A DNA stretch of 64,000 bases from Semisulcospira habei (taxonomy: Eukaryota; Mollusca; Gastropoda; Semisulcospiridae). Below, in pieces: positions 31,828 to 43,428 of the stretch. Location of the stretch: assembly GCA_036245525.1 (NCBI GenBank), contig BTPG01000004.1, forward strand, positions 235,232,318-235,296,317. The letters run 5' to 3'. How positions within the stretch are numbered: position 1 is the first letter of the stretch; every line of letters starts with the position of its first letter. The notes beneath the pieces were generated by a model. That model saw only the letters and a program-made list of their open reading frames with translations. It ran no database searches and was not told the origin of the DNA. Both the position numbers and the translations under genes were made by a program.

Positions 31828-31897
31828 GGGAAGTGGCGCAGTGGTTAAGGCGTCTGCCTCCAATGCCAAAGGTGCGAGGTTCGATACCAGGTTCCGG
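31828..31897 (+). promoter_or_regulatory. tRNA-like Pol III promoter (A and B boxes)
   Basis: A-box-like TGGCGCAGTGG and B-box-like GGTTCGATACC at tRNA spacing. The acceptor stem pairs poorly, so this is a tRNA-derived retroposon head and not a working tRNA. The head could drive transcription of the downstream LINE leader or mark a SINE fused to a LINE. Confidence 0.8.
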
Positions 31898-32578
31898 CGT
31901 TGGATTTTTCTCCTCTGGTAAGTGTCACCGTCTGGGCAGTGGGCAGATGTTCACATCTGCACGGGACATAGACGACCCCAGCCCCCACGAGTCCCCTGCT
32001 GCCTTGCAGGCCTGCCGCTTGGCTGACATCAAAGCCCCCGTGTCTCTGGGGAAGGCTTTTGAGCCAGAGACTAAGACAAGGACAGTGTGATATAAAACCT
32101 ATGACCCGAGGACCTCGCTGCCACCATCCCAGCTTGCTAGGCCATGGCAAACGAACCAAGGGTTTAAAGGGTGGGGCCAGTACTGCGCACACTGCACTCC
32201 ACCAAAAAGCTCCACCGCGCAGGCTTTAGGACACGCCCACGGACTATGACACTGAACTTTCCAAGTCCTGTAGCGATGGGCAAGGGGCAAAACGGCAGGT
32301 GAAAGATGTCACTGGAAGCCGCAGTCTCAAACCTGCATGCAGGCGGTTCAGGATATTGGTCGCCTGATGTTGACCTGGGGATGACAACGTCACTCGGCAC
32401 ACCCTGAACAACCAAGCAGCCTTCTCTAGGGACAGCACTGCTTGCTCCACACGGAGAGGGGCCTAGAAAAGGTGGCCTAACCAAAGCTCATCCCCTCGTA
32501 ACCCCAGTTGGCTAGCCGCGGTCAACGGGCATCTTCTCATGCGGTCAGAAAACAAGAAAAAACAATGGATCCACTCTC

Positions 32579-32887
32579 ATGACGACCACGACCGGACTCA
32601 ACGTAGCATGCTGGAACATCCGAACCATGCTCGACACAGCAGACAGCAGACGCCCTGAACGTCGCTCCGCCCTCATTGCCCATGAATTGCGGAGGTTAAA
32701 CATCGACATCGCCGCGCTCAGCGAAGTACGCCTCCCGGAGGAAGGCAGCCTCCAAGAACTTGGCGCTGGCTACACCCTCTACTGGTCAGGCAGGCCTGCA
32801 TCAGAAAGACGGCTCTCAGGCGTGGGCTTCATGGTGAAGACCCCCATTGCGACTAAGTTGGAAAACCTACCAACGGGTCACTCTTAA
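32579..32887 (+). pseudogene. LINE endonuclease N-terminus (truncated)
   Basis: A 102-codon frame beginning MTTTTGLNVACWNIRTM, with the APE-type signatures NVACWNIRT and DIAALSEVRLP (metal-binding glutamate in SEVR). It ends at a stop where it meets an inverted-repeat element. The rest of the endonuclease and the reverse transcriptase are missing here. Confidence 0.9.
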
Positions 32888-32914
32888 TAATTAATCTGTT
32901 CTTCTTCTTATTAT

Positions 32915-33531
32915 TAATCTGTCTGTAATGTTGTTTCTTTAAAATAGAGTTAACATTTTAGTATCAATACATAAGCGTCTGGTCGTAGCGGGCATGAGAA
33001 AAGTAGTCCGACGGTTTCGGAAAGTCGGAAACTATTTGATTGATTGATTGATTGTACATTGCTTAACGTCCCGACAGCAACAAGGCTTTCTCAGGACGTG
33101 CCTGCACTGCTTGTGAAAAAAAACAACCAACTAAACAGAACATTGAATGTATGTCGCCAGCCGGTCAAACACATTAAATAAACCTAACACATGGGGCCTA
33201 AATAAAGCTAAGACCATTTAGCAACACACATCCAATATCAAGAGCAATAGGCAGTGCAGACAGTAGGGAGAGTTTAAAAAAGGCAAATACAGGTGAATGG
33301 ACCTCGGGTAGACAGAAACACATGCCCCAGAATAGAGACAAAACCCCACCCTGTGGGGCTGACCAGGGTGACCCTGGGAACTAAAAAATACCTAACCCCA
33401 CCCAAGTCCCCCAGGGCAGACCCGGGTGGGGTGGAAACTATTTGAGGGACGATGGCAACCAGACGCTTATGTATTGATACTAAAATGTTAACTCTATTTT
33501 AAAGAAACAACATTCACATCCAAAGACAGAT
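32915..33531. mobile_element. Foldback/MITE-like element with a retroposon inserted in its loop
   Basis: Perfect inverted repeats of about 56 bp: the left arm to about 32981 contains GAGTTAACATTTTAGTATCA; the right arm (33457-33511) is its reverse complement. Looser pairing (AATCTGTCT) extends outward on both sides. The original loop was about 80 bp; the second retroposon copy (33040-33432) now sits in it. Confidence 0.85.
33027..33445 (-). mobile_element. Short retroposon, copy 2 (element 33040-33432)
   Basis: About 390 bp, flanked by a perfect 13-bp duplication GGAAACTATTTGA (33027-33039 and 33433-33445). Same orientation and ends as copy 1. Nested inside the foldback element. Confidence 0.92.
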
Positions 33532-33835
33532 TTATCTATGATATCCTGGCTTGGAATCAAGAATGGACGGGAAATGTCACAATTGTTTAAATCCTTCATG
33601 TGGTCATGGGGAAACCAATCAATTAGTAAACAAACTCGCCTTTCTGTGGTTAGAAGATTACAACATGTCAGAGTTGAAGATCGTTTGTTGTAGATGAGAC
33701 TTGCGAAACAAAATTTAAAAAGGGATATAATCCATGACTGAAGAAATGTTCATCACAAAAACTTTGCATCTCCTGAATCAACTTTGACAGCAGACGTTTG
33801 TGTTGCACGGGATTTTTGAAGCACATTGGTTCTTA
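33532..33835. other. No gene seen
   Basis: AT-rich, stop-filled sequence without a recognised family. Confidence 0.4.
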
Positions 33836-35445
33836 ATAATAATAATAATAATGGCTACTTATAAAGCGCTTATACTAAAATAAGCTCTTAGTGCTTTACA
33901 AATAAAGAGTGGGAGTGGAGGGGGTCATAATGCCAAAGGAACAAAGGATTCTGCAATCACACGCACACACACAGACAAACACACAGGTACATAACGGCCA
34001 CTGACGAAGAACTGCGCGCGAGCTACATTGGGGTATCGAACAGATGGGTCTTTAGGGCAGATTTAAAGGCAGTGAATGAGGGAGAATGTCTAATATCTAT
34101 GGGTAGAGAGTCAGACAACACTGAGGTCCAACGTGCGCAAAACAACGGTCACCTCTGTTTGCAGAGAGGGACTCTGAGAAGGCGCGCCCTGTCACTACTT
34201 GAACGGAGGGAGCGGGAGGGAGTGTACAGTTGAAGAAGATCAGCGAGATAGGCAGGGGTAGTAATAGAGTAGTTAATAGTTTTGTAGCACAGACAGGCAA
34301 TTTTGTACGAGACTCGTTGTTTGACTGGTAGCCAATGAAATTTGTCTCAGGATAGGAGTGATGGGCTGATGCTGTCAGGCGTGGACGATAAGATGTGCAG
34401 CACAATTCTGAACTCACTGCAATTTCTGAATGAGAGACCGAGGGAGGCCAGCTAAGTAATCAATTGCAGTAATCAATGCGGGACAAGACTAAAATGATGA
34501 CCAGTTTGGTGGCAGATTCAGTGGTGAGGTAATGACGGATAGAACTGATACGTCTTAATTCCAGAAAAGCAATTTTGCAGACATGATTTACATGGTCCTT
34601 CATTTGAAGATCTTTATCAAGAAAAACGCCAAGATTGCGAACTGAATCAGAAAATGGAATAGGTGCGTCACAAATGTGCATTGAGTCAGGAGAATTGGGC
34701 AGCAGTCGAGAGGCACCGACAAGAAGAGCTTCTGTCTTGCCCTCGTTTAACTGAAGTTTATTTTCACACATCCAGGACTTAACATCTGAGATACAGTTCT
34801 GAACATCTGAAATAGCCTGACTGGAGCTGTTTGGAGGTGCAGATTTCGGAAGTTGTGTATCATCCGCACACATGTGATGATCGGTTGAATGTGATGCGAT
34901 AACCTGAGACAGAGGCTGAGTGTACGGCGTAAATAGAATGGGGCCCAGGAAGGAGCCCTGGGGGACCCCAAACTCTAGCGCAGCAGCTTCAGAAAGAGCG
35001 TTCTTGACAGAGACGTTAATCTGACAGGAAGACAGATAAGAGTAGAACTTACCAGAAATACCAAAGTAGTTTTCTAGACGCTGGAGCAAGATGGAGTGGT
35101 CAATGGTGTCAAACGCAGCTGATAGGTCTAACAGGGCACGAACTCAGCTCAGGTTTTCATCATAGGCACTTACTAGGCCATTAACGACACAGAGGAGAGC
35201 AGTTTCAGTACTGTGCCCAGCACGTTAAGCAGACTGAAGTGGATGGATGAGATTGTTTGACTGTAGATATTTAGTGAGCTATGTCAGAACGACTCTCTCA
35301 AGAACTTTGGACAGAAAGGGTAGGTTTGAAACAAGGCGTTAGTTCTTTAGCTGGTTGGGGTCAAGATTCGACTTTTTCAGGAGAGGTTTGACAACGGCTG
35401 ATTTGAATTCTGACAGAAAGACGCCGCAATCGAGGGACTGATTTT
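33836..35445 (-). pseudogene. L2/CR1-type LINE reverse transcriptase fossil
   Basis: Minus strand. Motif A LLDLSAAFDTIDHSILL lies at about 35150-35085, GVPQGSFLGPILF at about 34970, and motif C reads MCADDTQL, with cysteine in place of the usual aromatic residue. Several in-frame stops break the part above 35100. The 3' end is an ATT microsatellite (33836-33850) preceded by GCGCTTTATAAGTAGCCATT, as in many L2/CR1-type elements. Inactive. Confidence 0.88.
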
Positions 35446-36499
35446 TGGACATGTTTAAGCCTTTATTGGCTAAGGGCTGCCTTCATCAGCGTGCTGACCC
35501 TTTCGTTTTTGTTGACTGAGTAAACCTTTGTGGTAGTTTGTTTTGTGGTTTATTTTGTATTCTTCAAGAGGATGTACTCTCGCTCACACTATAACTTGGA
35601 AAGGCTAGTGGAGAGTGGTGGTGTGTTCTTTTCATGTCGTGTCCTTAGTTTTGATTGTTGGTGGGACAATTCCGTGCTTGTCTGTGGTGTTTCGGGGTTC
35701 CGTCTAAGTATTCGAGCGCCCGTTGATCAATGATGTCGTAGGCGTACAAAGCTTTGCGTATCTGCCCTCTTTAAAGTATACGAAGAGATATTCCAGTTGT
35801 TTCCTTGCTCCCTTGTCTCTGCAAAGGCCCATGAAGTAGACCCATTCAAAGAACGTAGGTTTCAGTCCATTGGAGAAGATGAATGCGGCTAGTAGGATTG
35901 TTTGAAAGTGTGGGAGGTTTTTCGTCCTCATGTATTTTCTTTTTCCCCCACCCATGTGCCCGTGCTGGTCCTATGATGATTTCATAGTTCAAAAGTCTGG
36001 CGGTTTTTCTGTTTCTGGTTGATTCCGTTTTCTTTTCCCCGTTGTTTGGGGGTGGGGTGGGGTGGGGTGGGGGGGGGACCTTGTATTGGTTGCGGTGTGG
36101 CGCGTAGAAATAAATAAGATATTTCCAATGCCGGTTGGTTCAAGTTCTTATTGGGAGGTCGTTCTGCTTCGTTTAATGTGTCATGACTTGAGGCTGTTAC
36201 CGTTTGGAGTCGGCGTGCGGCTTTTGCTAGTGGTGCCTCATGTTCTTATTTCTGTTTTTTTTTTTTTTTTTTTTTTAACCACTGCTAAATTGGTGGAGCT
36301 AGTGGTACAGAAATCAGTGTTGTGTTGATGCACTTTGGCCAGTAGCTTTCGTTCTTGGCCGGCCGGCGATTTTGACACTTTTCTGTTTACCAGCCACTGC
36401 TAAGTGGTGCACCGAGCTATTGGCGCAAACATGCCATTTTTGGTAAACATGAATACACTTGCAAAGTTTTGACACCACGACAGGTTTGCTCTCTCTCTC

Positions 36500-36530
<31 letters not shown>

Positions 36531-36720
36531 GTCCAAAAAGTACTCCGGCGGTCGCCGGAGCGGCCCGCTACGTCCCTGCACTGTGTGTTCAAGTGTTCAC
36601 TTTGAGAATGGCACCAAGTGCAGCTCTATACACTGTATCCTGTCAAGTTGTATGTGTGACAAGCACAACAAAAACAAACCCCATTTGACGCAGGGAACAC
36701 ACGCACACACACACACACAT
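35446..36720. other. No gene seen; T and G homopolymer runs
   Basis: G run at 36056-36078 and T runs at 36257-36276 and 36503-36530. A duplicated motif around CCACTGCTAA lies at 36280 and 36394. No coding signal recognised. Confidence 0.5.
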
Positions 36721-36723
36721 ACC

Positions 36724-37134
36724 TATATCTACAAAGATTGATTGATTGTACATTGCTTAACGTCCCGACAGCAACAAGGCTTTCTCAGGACGTGCCTGCA
36801 CTGCTTGTGAAAAAAAAACACGTACAGAAAATTGAATGTATGTCGCCAGCCGGTCAAATACGTTAAATAAACCTACAACATGGGGCCTAAATAAAGCTAA
36901 GACCATTTAGCAACACACATCCAATATCAAGAGCTACAGGCAGTGCAGACAGTTGGGAGAGTTTTAAATAGACAAATACAGGTGAATGGACCAAAGGTAG
37001 ACAGAAACACATGCCCCAGAATAGAAAGGAAACCCACCCGGTGGGGCTGACCAGGGTGACCCTGGGAACTAAAAAGTACATAACCCCACCCAAGTCCCCC
37101 AGGGCAGACCCGGGTGGGGGTATATCTTCAAAGA
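36724..37134 (-). mobile_element. Short retroposon, copy 3 (element 36738-37120)
   Basis: 383 bp with a 14-bp target duplication TATATCTACAAAGA / TATATCTTCAAAGA (one mismatch). Same orientation and ends as the other copies. Confidence 0.9.
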
Positions 37135-37442
37135 GACATACACGCGCACACACACCTGTCAACAACAACAAACACGTATCTTTGCGAGCGCATGTTTATT
37201 CATGAAGATTGAGAGGCAGGGATGAAGGGACATAACCCTTGACGTGCAGTAAAGGGCCGCTACTCCACGGCGAGACGCAGCACTAGATACAGTGTTGAGT
37301 GTAACAGCATGGGGCGTACACACATACAGATGATCAGAATAACGACATGCACACAGAAGGAGAAACTGGGCAGACTTATGCTACAAGAGCGGACTTCTCT
37401 ATTGTACATCCACCAAAAACACTTTCACAAAACGACTTTCAT
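37135..37442. other. No gene seen
   Basis: On the minus strand an AATAAA lies near 37196. Whether it serves any transcript is unknown. Confidence 0.35.
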
Positions 37443-37513
37443 CAGCAAGAGGAATAGATCCTCATGAGCCCCCGCAATTGCGGGGGCTCATGAGGATCTA
37501 TTCCTCTTGCCAG
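37443..37513. repeat. Hairpin repeat, family B (best-preserved copy)
   Basis: Perfect palindrome: GCAAGAGGAATAGATCCTCA and its exact complement, with CCCCCGCAATTGCGGGGG at the centre. It contains CTCATGAGCCCCCGCAA, from which the 17-bp unit of the array at 56591-59996 differs at two positions. Confidence 0.97.
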
Positions 37514-38827
37514 CCTTGTTTACATCTGTGCCCCCAGTTGAGGAAGTCCTGAAGCGTTCATGCAGTCTACAGTACATTTCCCTTTCAACAACAAGGAAAT
37601 AACAACATATACAACAGAATAACATGTTCCAACACAATAGTTGCAGGCAGTCGACCCCATGACGGGGACAGACTATACATGTACTTGTCAAATCGGTGGT
37701 AATATTACGAGTAACACCTGAACACTGACACTGTCACAAAAGGATGCCACATTTACTTCAACAAAACGTACAAGTGGCTCAAACCAAACTGAAACTACAT
37801 TCTGAGTATAACTGTGTGGCCATCTGTGGTTTTGGACTTAGGCAGCTTCCATCCATAGAGTCCACAGTCGCAGACGCTCACAGAAAGTGCCTACATGAGA
37901 CTGAGTACATCCACACTTTTCAACAGTTTTAAAGCAGTTGCACGGTGCCATGGCCCAAGTCCTTTTCAATGAATATTGACTTTCCAAGCAAACATGAGCA
38001 CATTTCAAACTACACAAGTATCACATCAGTGTGACACGATTACAAATTGGCCGTCTCTCAAGCAAAGACAATTTAACGTCTCGTAAACAACAACAACAAA
38101 AAAGTTCTGTAACAGAGGCACCAAGCTAATTCAATTTAGCACTACCCTGAGCTTTCATGATCTATCTACTATGTACCTGCACCTTGCGATGTCCTAAAAC
38201 AGTAGAGAACGCAATATTACTTCTACACTGACGTCGACTTTAAAATGACTTCTACACTGACGTCAACTTTAAGGGCAACAATGCTGTTTAAACAAAATGG
38301 TACAGGTGAAACATGTCATTAGCACACGATGAGAAGGAGACACAAATTATGTGTGCTGGTCTGTGATTCTGGGTCTTACAGGTGTAAGCCGTTAGGTGCA
38401 AAATCACAGACCAGCACACTGGAGGATGTATTTGGCATCGACACTGGACAAACATGAACTTTGACATTTCCTGTCAGTGATGTAATCAATGCCATAGGAC
38501 CTGCCGGCAAGTATTTCAGAATAAATAGACAACCAGATATTGCATACAACTTGTTGCCGTGAAAACAGTGTGTTGGCGTTCCACTCCAACCAGCATTGTG
38601 TACAAACAAAGACGAGGTCTGATGCACGCGAGTACACACTGGACACATTGTAACGCCAGTCGGCACGAAGGCAAAAAATGATTAAAATGGCAAGTCCTAC
38701 AAACCAAACGTTGGCTGCGTTGTGCAGCTGACCACAAAATGAATTTATTCGTCAGAACTTCATACCTTCTTTCAACAATGTATACAAACTGTGTGACAGT
38801 GTTACCCTTGTAGCCCTGGATCTCTAC
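37514..38827. other. No gene seen
   Basis: Unique-looking sequence. Overlapping short minus-strand frames at 38376-38848 show no recognisable family or splice structure. A small duplication (TTCTACACTGACGTC) lies at 38220-38265. Confidence 0.45.
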
Positions 38828-38933
38828 AGCAGGAGATGGATCGACCATGATAATTCAAGGGTAGTGCCAGATTAGCTTGGCGCCTGAAGGCGCCAAGCTA
38901 ATCTGGCACTACCCTTGAATTATCATGGTCAAG
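38828..38933. repeat. Hairpin repeat, family A
   Basis: Arms ATTAGCTTGGCGCC / GGCGCCAAGCTAAT within a perfect stem of about 43 bp bounded by GACCATGATAATTCAAGG and its complement. TA-type variant of the family. Confidence 0.95.
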
Positions 38934-39294
38934 CTAGGACATGCTGAACTTCCTTAACCCAGTGTGGGATTTTCAGTGGGGCGACCATCCCCAACCTAGC
39001 GCGTCCCCGGGTGGCGGATAGGGGAACGGCCTTCAGATATGGAGGTTAGCTGCGCAAGCAGTCGCGGACCAAATGGCGATGAGCTTACCAGGACGGGGCG
39101 GGGTAGCAGGTGGCACTGTACCTCCACTGAAATTCCCCATGTGTCCAATGACGGGTTTATCATGCGATCAAGAGCCGCATAAAGCTCTAGCCAACCTGTG
39201 TTCCCAGGGAAGGTCGTATACCAGGAGCTAAGGGTGAGGTAACCCCGACAGAAACCTCGAATGCTGAAGACGGAGGACTCAGGCCGCACGGCGC

Positions 39295-39405
39295 ATTCTG
39301 ATAAACCAGGGATCCACGCAAACCCGCAATCATGACTATACGGCCAACTAGCAGGGATCCACGCAAACCCGCAATCATGACTATACGGCCAACTAGCATT
39401 GACGA
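39295..39405. repeat. 45-bp tandem duplication
   Basis: Two adjacent copies of a unit containing GGGATCCACGCAAACCCGCA and GACTATACGGCCAACTAGCA. Confidence 0.9.
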
Positions 39406-39583
39406 TAATGGCGCTTTCGCCGGTGCTGGACTGACCTATAGCCCACTGCGAACGACACACACACACACAAATCATGGTCAGGCCATCCCCTGCAACTGGT
39501 ACATAGTCGTAAGGCAACACCTCCACAAATTTGAGAAACGGGACCTTGGGGCTACAAGGATCAAGGTTGTGGTCCGGCCATGT

Positions 39584-39655
39584 GATAGCTTAAGGGTATT
39601 GGCAGATTAGCTTGGCGCCTTCCATCCGCCACGACCCTTGAACTATCACTGGTGA
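39584..39655. repeat. Hairpin repeat, family A (degenerate)
   Basis: GATTAGCTTGGCGCC and a CCCTTGAACTATCA end survive; the arms no longer pair well. Confidence 0.7.
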
Positions 39656-40124
39656 TCAAAGGGCTAAAACTGACTGCAACTTTAGCGGCAACCCCACCGG
39701 GCAGATGTCGATGTTTTTAAAGGAGTGACCATCCCCAGCCAGACGGCCCAGGGAGCACCAGTAACCAGCACACAACACATTTGTGCTTTCAAATGAAAAC
39801 TTGACCAGGTATGGGTAGGGATGTTTATATCCTCTTACCATTAAAACCAAAATAGTACGGGGGGGGGGAGGGGGGGGGGAAATTACAGAAACACCTTCCA
39901 CCAAGTAAAAAAAAAAAAAAAAAAAAGAACGTAGAAGAATGAGAAATGCAATGGAGCGTGTCATGCACGTGGCCGTTGATGTACATTGTAAAAACAACAG
40001 CTGTGTGATCTTTTTCTTTGAAACACAAAACCAGAGAAGCAAAGCCCGTGGCACATCGTGTTGGTCACGCGGTAAATCCTTCTGCGAGGAAAAAACAAAA
40101 CCAGACGACTATTCAACCCAACCA

Positions 40125-40670
40125 CGCATGCAGCCCCCCCGGGGTTGTTGACTGTACCGATGGGGCATGCAGCCCCCGGGGTTGTCGACTGTACCGATGG
40201 GGCATGCAGCCCCCCCCCGGGGTTGTCGACTGTACCGATGGGGCATGCAGCCCCCCGGGGTTGTCGACTGTACCGATGGGGCATGCAGCCCCCCCGGGGT
40301 TGTCGACTGTACCGATGGGGCATGCAGCCCCCCCGGGGTTGTCGACTGTACCGATGGGACATGCAGCCCCCCGGGGTTGTCGACTGTACCGATGGGGCAT
40401 GCAGCCCCCCGGGGTTGTTGACTGTACCGATGGGGCATGCAGCCCCCGGGGTTGTCGACTGTACCGATGGGGCATGCAGCCCCCGGGGTTGTTGACTGTA
40501 CCGATGGGGCATGCAGCCCCCGGGGTTGTCGACTGTACCGATGGGGCATGCAGCCCCCGGGGGTTGTCGACTGTACCGATGGGGCATGCAGCCCCCCGGG
40601 GTTGTTGACTGTACCGATGGTGCATGCAGCCCCCGGGGTTGTTGACTGTACCGATGGGGCATGCACAAGG
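40125..40670. repeat. 36-39 bp minisatellite, 15 units with variable C runs
   Basis: Unit GGGGTTGTCGACTGTACCGATG plus GGGCATGCAGCC and a C run of 5 to 9. The run length varies from unit to unit and shifts the reading frame, giving the overlapping proline/glycine-rich frames on both strands. The array includes GTCGAC and GCATGC palindromes in most units. Confidence 0.95.
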
Positions 40671-40699
40671 ACGTTTCCCCATTCACCCCTGACGCCCTG

Positions 40700-40816
40700 C
40701 AGCAGGAGATGGTTGACCATGATCATTCAAGGGTAGTGCCAGATCAGCTTGATGCCTGACGGCGCCAAGCTGATCTGGCACTACCCTTGAATGATCATGG
40801 TCGATCCGTCTCCTGC
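40700..40816. repeat. Hairpin repeat, family A
   Basis: Arms ATCAGCTTG / CAAGCTGAT, and ends ATGATCATTCAAGG / CCTTGAATGATCAT. Both differ from other copies and match each other. Outer arms CAGGAGATGG / CGTCTCCTG. Confidence 0.95.
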
Positions 40817-41590
40817 AACGTGTACAGTCATTAGGCCACACCTCTCAAATTTGGGAAATGTGACCTTGAGGTTGAAGGGGTTAACAGGTGTGCAGATGAG
40901 CGACGTAGAAATAGCCAAGGTCAACCTACCTATGTACATATATATATACACACGGCCGTTCACGCGTACAGGGGCCAATCATCACAGCAACTTGTTACAA
41001 GTATTAACCCTCCACTAGTCACCCCGGCACACTCACCAGCACACCTTACCCCCCCCCCCCCCACCCCCACCCAACCCCATTGCGCGTGAAGCCACTGGCA
41101 CTGTTCACAAATCATAGTCCGCAGAGGCTGCTTCCCATCAAAGCCAGCGAAACACAAACACCAGCCTCAACTGGGTCACAGATGTCGACAAAGGGCTCAT
41201 GAGGTTCTTTGCCTCTTGATGATATCATGTATATCTGTGCTCCTTAGGTGGAACACATGCAGGTGGTCCATAACGGTTTGTACGAGTATTTTGTGTCGAG
41301 TTTTTGCGGTGTTCATAGCTAGCTCTTTGGCTGCAGCAACATTACTTCCCCTACAACACTGTCGACTGCAAAATCCCCCCCCCCCCCCCCCCCCCAGGGT
41401 TCACTTGTAGTGCGTTTGCTTGGCTATTTTTAGCAAAAGCCGTCACCTGGCACAAGCAGAAATGAACTGTTAACAAGATTACTCAGTGGCCGAGTACATA
41501 ATGCAGGAAAGTTACTCGGCAGGCAGAGAGTTAAAGCCACAGTTTGTGTTTGCCGACATAATGGGCTTAACCCTTTGAGCCCGAGTCACT
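40817..41590. other. No gene seen; C runs and half hairpin B
   Basis: C runs at 41049-41062 and 41376-41396. A half copy of hairpin B (GGGCTCATGAGG...CTTTGCCTCTTG) lies at 41191-41219. Confidence 0.5.
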
Positions 41591-41680
41591 GCAGCAGGTT
41601 TTGGATCGACCATGAAGGCGCCAAGCTAATCTGGCACCACCCTTGAATTATCATGGTCAACCCATCCCTTGCAACTAGTA
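41591..41680. repeat. Hairpin repeat, family A, one arm lost
   Basis: GATCGACCATGA is joined directly to AGGCGCCAAGCTAATCTGG, so most of the left arm is deleted. The right arm, the downstream ACTAGTACACAG block and GGGACCTTTGGGG are intact. Confidence 0.8.
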
Positions 41681-41905
41681 CACAGGCAACACCCTCCCAA
41701 ATTTGAGAAATGGGACCTTTGGGGTGGGGGGTAAACAGAACATTGCTAATTACGATACACATCAAGCCTGTACCCGAGTGCAGTTTGTGCGGTACGTTGT
41801 AACAACAGACTGTGACAGAGCCACCCACGGGGCGGACCTCAATCTGGGATGGTGTTTGTGCCCCAGTTTCGCACGAAAGCGGTGTAAATGTTCATTCTCT
41901 CTCCC

Positions 41906-41975
41906 CAAGAGGCATTGATTATCATGAGCCCCTGCAACTGCAGGGGCTGATCAGAATCCATGTCCCTTGCTGATT
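41906..41975. repeat. Hairpin repeat, family B
   Basis: Core ATGAGCCCCTGCAACTGCAG, with outer arms CAAGAGGCATTGATTATCAT and CAGAATCCATGTCCCTTG. Confidence 0.9.
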
Positions 41976-42239
41976 ACCTTTCAAGGTGTTGTGCTCGAGA
42001 AAAGGGGAGACAGGCAGTCGTGAAAATGGACGCACACGTTGAAAAACATCAAGTCACACAGCTTTTGCTGGGAAAGTTCACATGTCACAGTTGATGTGGT
42101 TTGGTGATTTGTTCCTTCAAACTGACTCACCAGCAATGCCTGGTACACGTATTGGCGCAAAGACATGACAACGGTACACATCAAATCAGATTTGCATATG
42201 ATAATTATGCTGTTGAAAGTATTGCTAATGGATCAACTC

Positions 42240-42490
42240 GCGCAAAACAAACGCTGGACTGCGGACAGCCATACCCGCCCCCTCTTGCTGGACTGCGGAC
42301 AGCCATACCCGCCCCCTCTTGCTGGACTGCGGACAGCCACGTGCGCCACGCCTCTTGCTGGACTGCGGACAGCCATACCCGTCCCCTCTTGCTGGACTGC
42401 GGGACAGCCACGTGCGCCACGCCTCTTGCTGGACTGCGGACAGCCATACCCGCCCCCTCTTGCTGGACTGCAGACAGCCACGTGCCGTCT
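42240..42490. repeat. About 35-bp minisatellite, seven units of two types
   Basis: Units begin CTTGCTGGACTGCGGACAGCC and continue either ATACCCGCCCCCT or ACGTGCGCCACGCCT. The two types largely alternate after the first two units, so a higher-order repeat is forming. Confidence 0.93.
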
Positions 42491-42554
42491 TCAAACCCGC
42501 CCCCTCTTCATTCGGACAGCAGGTTATCTCATTCAGTACAGCCCCGACACACCA

Positions 42555-42670
42555 CAGCAAGAAATGGATCGAGCCTGATAGTTCAAGGGTGGTGCCAGAA
42601 TAGCTTGGCGCCCTTACGGCACCAAGCTATTCTGGCACCACCCTTGAACTATCAGGCTCAATCTGTCTCT
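42555..42670. repeat. Hairpin repeat, family A
   Basis: Arms GGTGGTGCCAGAATAGCTTGG / CCAAGCTATTCTGGCACCACC, with outer ends GCCTGATAGTTC / GAACTATCAGGC. Both end positions differ from other copies in a paired way. Confidence 0.95.
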
Positions 42671-43320
42671 AGACTGAATTGTAATACAGCGCTTCAACTT
42701 CAAAATTTGGGGATTTCGGTCCTGGGGTAGAACGTGTTAAAATGTGTAGTGTAAGCTCAAAGTTAGTGCCTGATCAGCCTTATAAATGAGCTATCATGGA
42801 TCCCTCTCTTGCTTTTGCCGTCAGAATTGTGTACCCCGTCTGCAATCTTTTGTGCCAAAGAGAAAACCGATCATATTTCACAACTGAAAACATCAAACGC
42901 TAACACACTGAAAGTTTGAAACACAAAAGATTACAAGTGCTAGACTTACAAAAGATAGAAAAAGATCATAACAAAGAAAGAAAGTTTGTAGCACTCACAT
43001 GGAAAATAGATTTTAAATTAATTGAAAATTCTAGAAAATTGACCAAAAATCCTAAATTGTACAAAAACGCAGCAGCCACACCACTTACATTTAAATTCGT
43101 GCAGTTTTCAGCTCCTTTTTTTTCTCTCTCCCTTTTTTCCTCTCTCTCAGTTCAATAAATATGACACGAGGTTCCATCACCAATATGCACACACCACAGC
43201 AGCCAGCGTATAAACAGGCTCGAGTCCATTTAGACACGAACAGAAAATGTACGTCACTCAAACAAATATATTCCACATACAGCGTGCTCATTTTATGACT
43301 TTCAGTCTTAAACTACAAAA
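42671..43320. other. No gene seen
   Basis: AT-rich sequence, a pyrimidine tract at 43112-43150 and an AATAAA at 43154. No coding signal. Confidence 0.45.
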
Positions 43321-43322
43321 CA

Positions 43323-43428
43323 TGATCGACCATGAAATTTCAAGGCTGGTACCAGAATAGCTTGGCACTTGTAGGCGCCAAGCTATTCTGGCACCACCCT
43401 TGAACTATCATGGTCGATCCACATCCTG
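43323..43428. repeat. Hairpin repeat, family A
   Basis: Arms CCAGAATAGCTTGG / CCAAGCTATTCTGG, with a few unpaired differences near the outer end (AAATTTCAAGGCTGGTACC against GGCACCACCCTTGAACTAT). Confidence 0.9.

Larger units (their letters stand above)
31826..32887 (+). mobile_element. 5' part of a LINE with a tRNA-like head
   Basis: Starts with a tRNA-like block (31828-31897), continues through about 680 bp of untranslated leader, and enters the endonuclease ORF at 32579. It stops abruptly after about 100 codons at 32887. LINEs usually lose their 5' ends; this copy keeps the 5' end and lacks the 3' end. Its missing part corresponds to the copy at 20285-23031 on the opposite strand. Confidence 0.8.

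Noticed and set aside
31828..31897. Functional tRNA gene
   Set aside because: A and B boxes are present but the acceptor stem pairs poorly and the sequence runs on into retroposon leader. Treated as a tRNA-like head.
38376..38848. Overlapping short minus-strand frames as a possible gene
   Set aside because: Three frames of the same region with no recognisable family and no splice sites joining them to anything.
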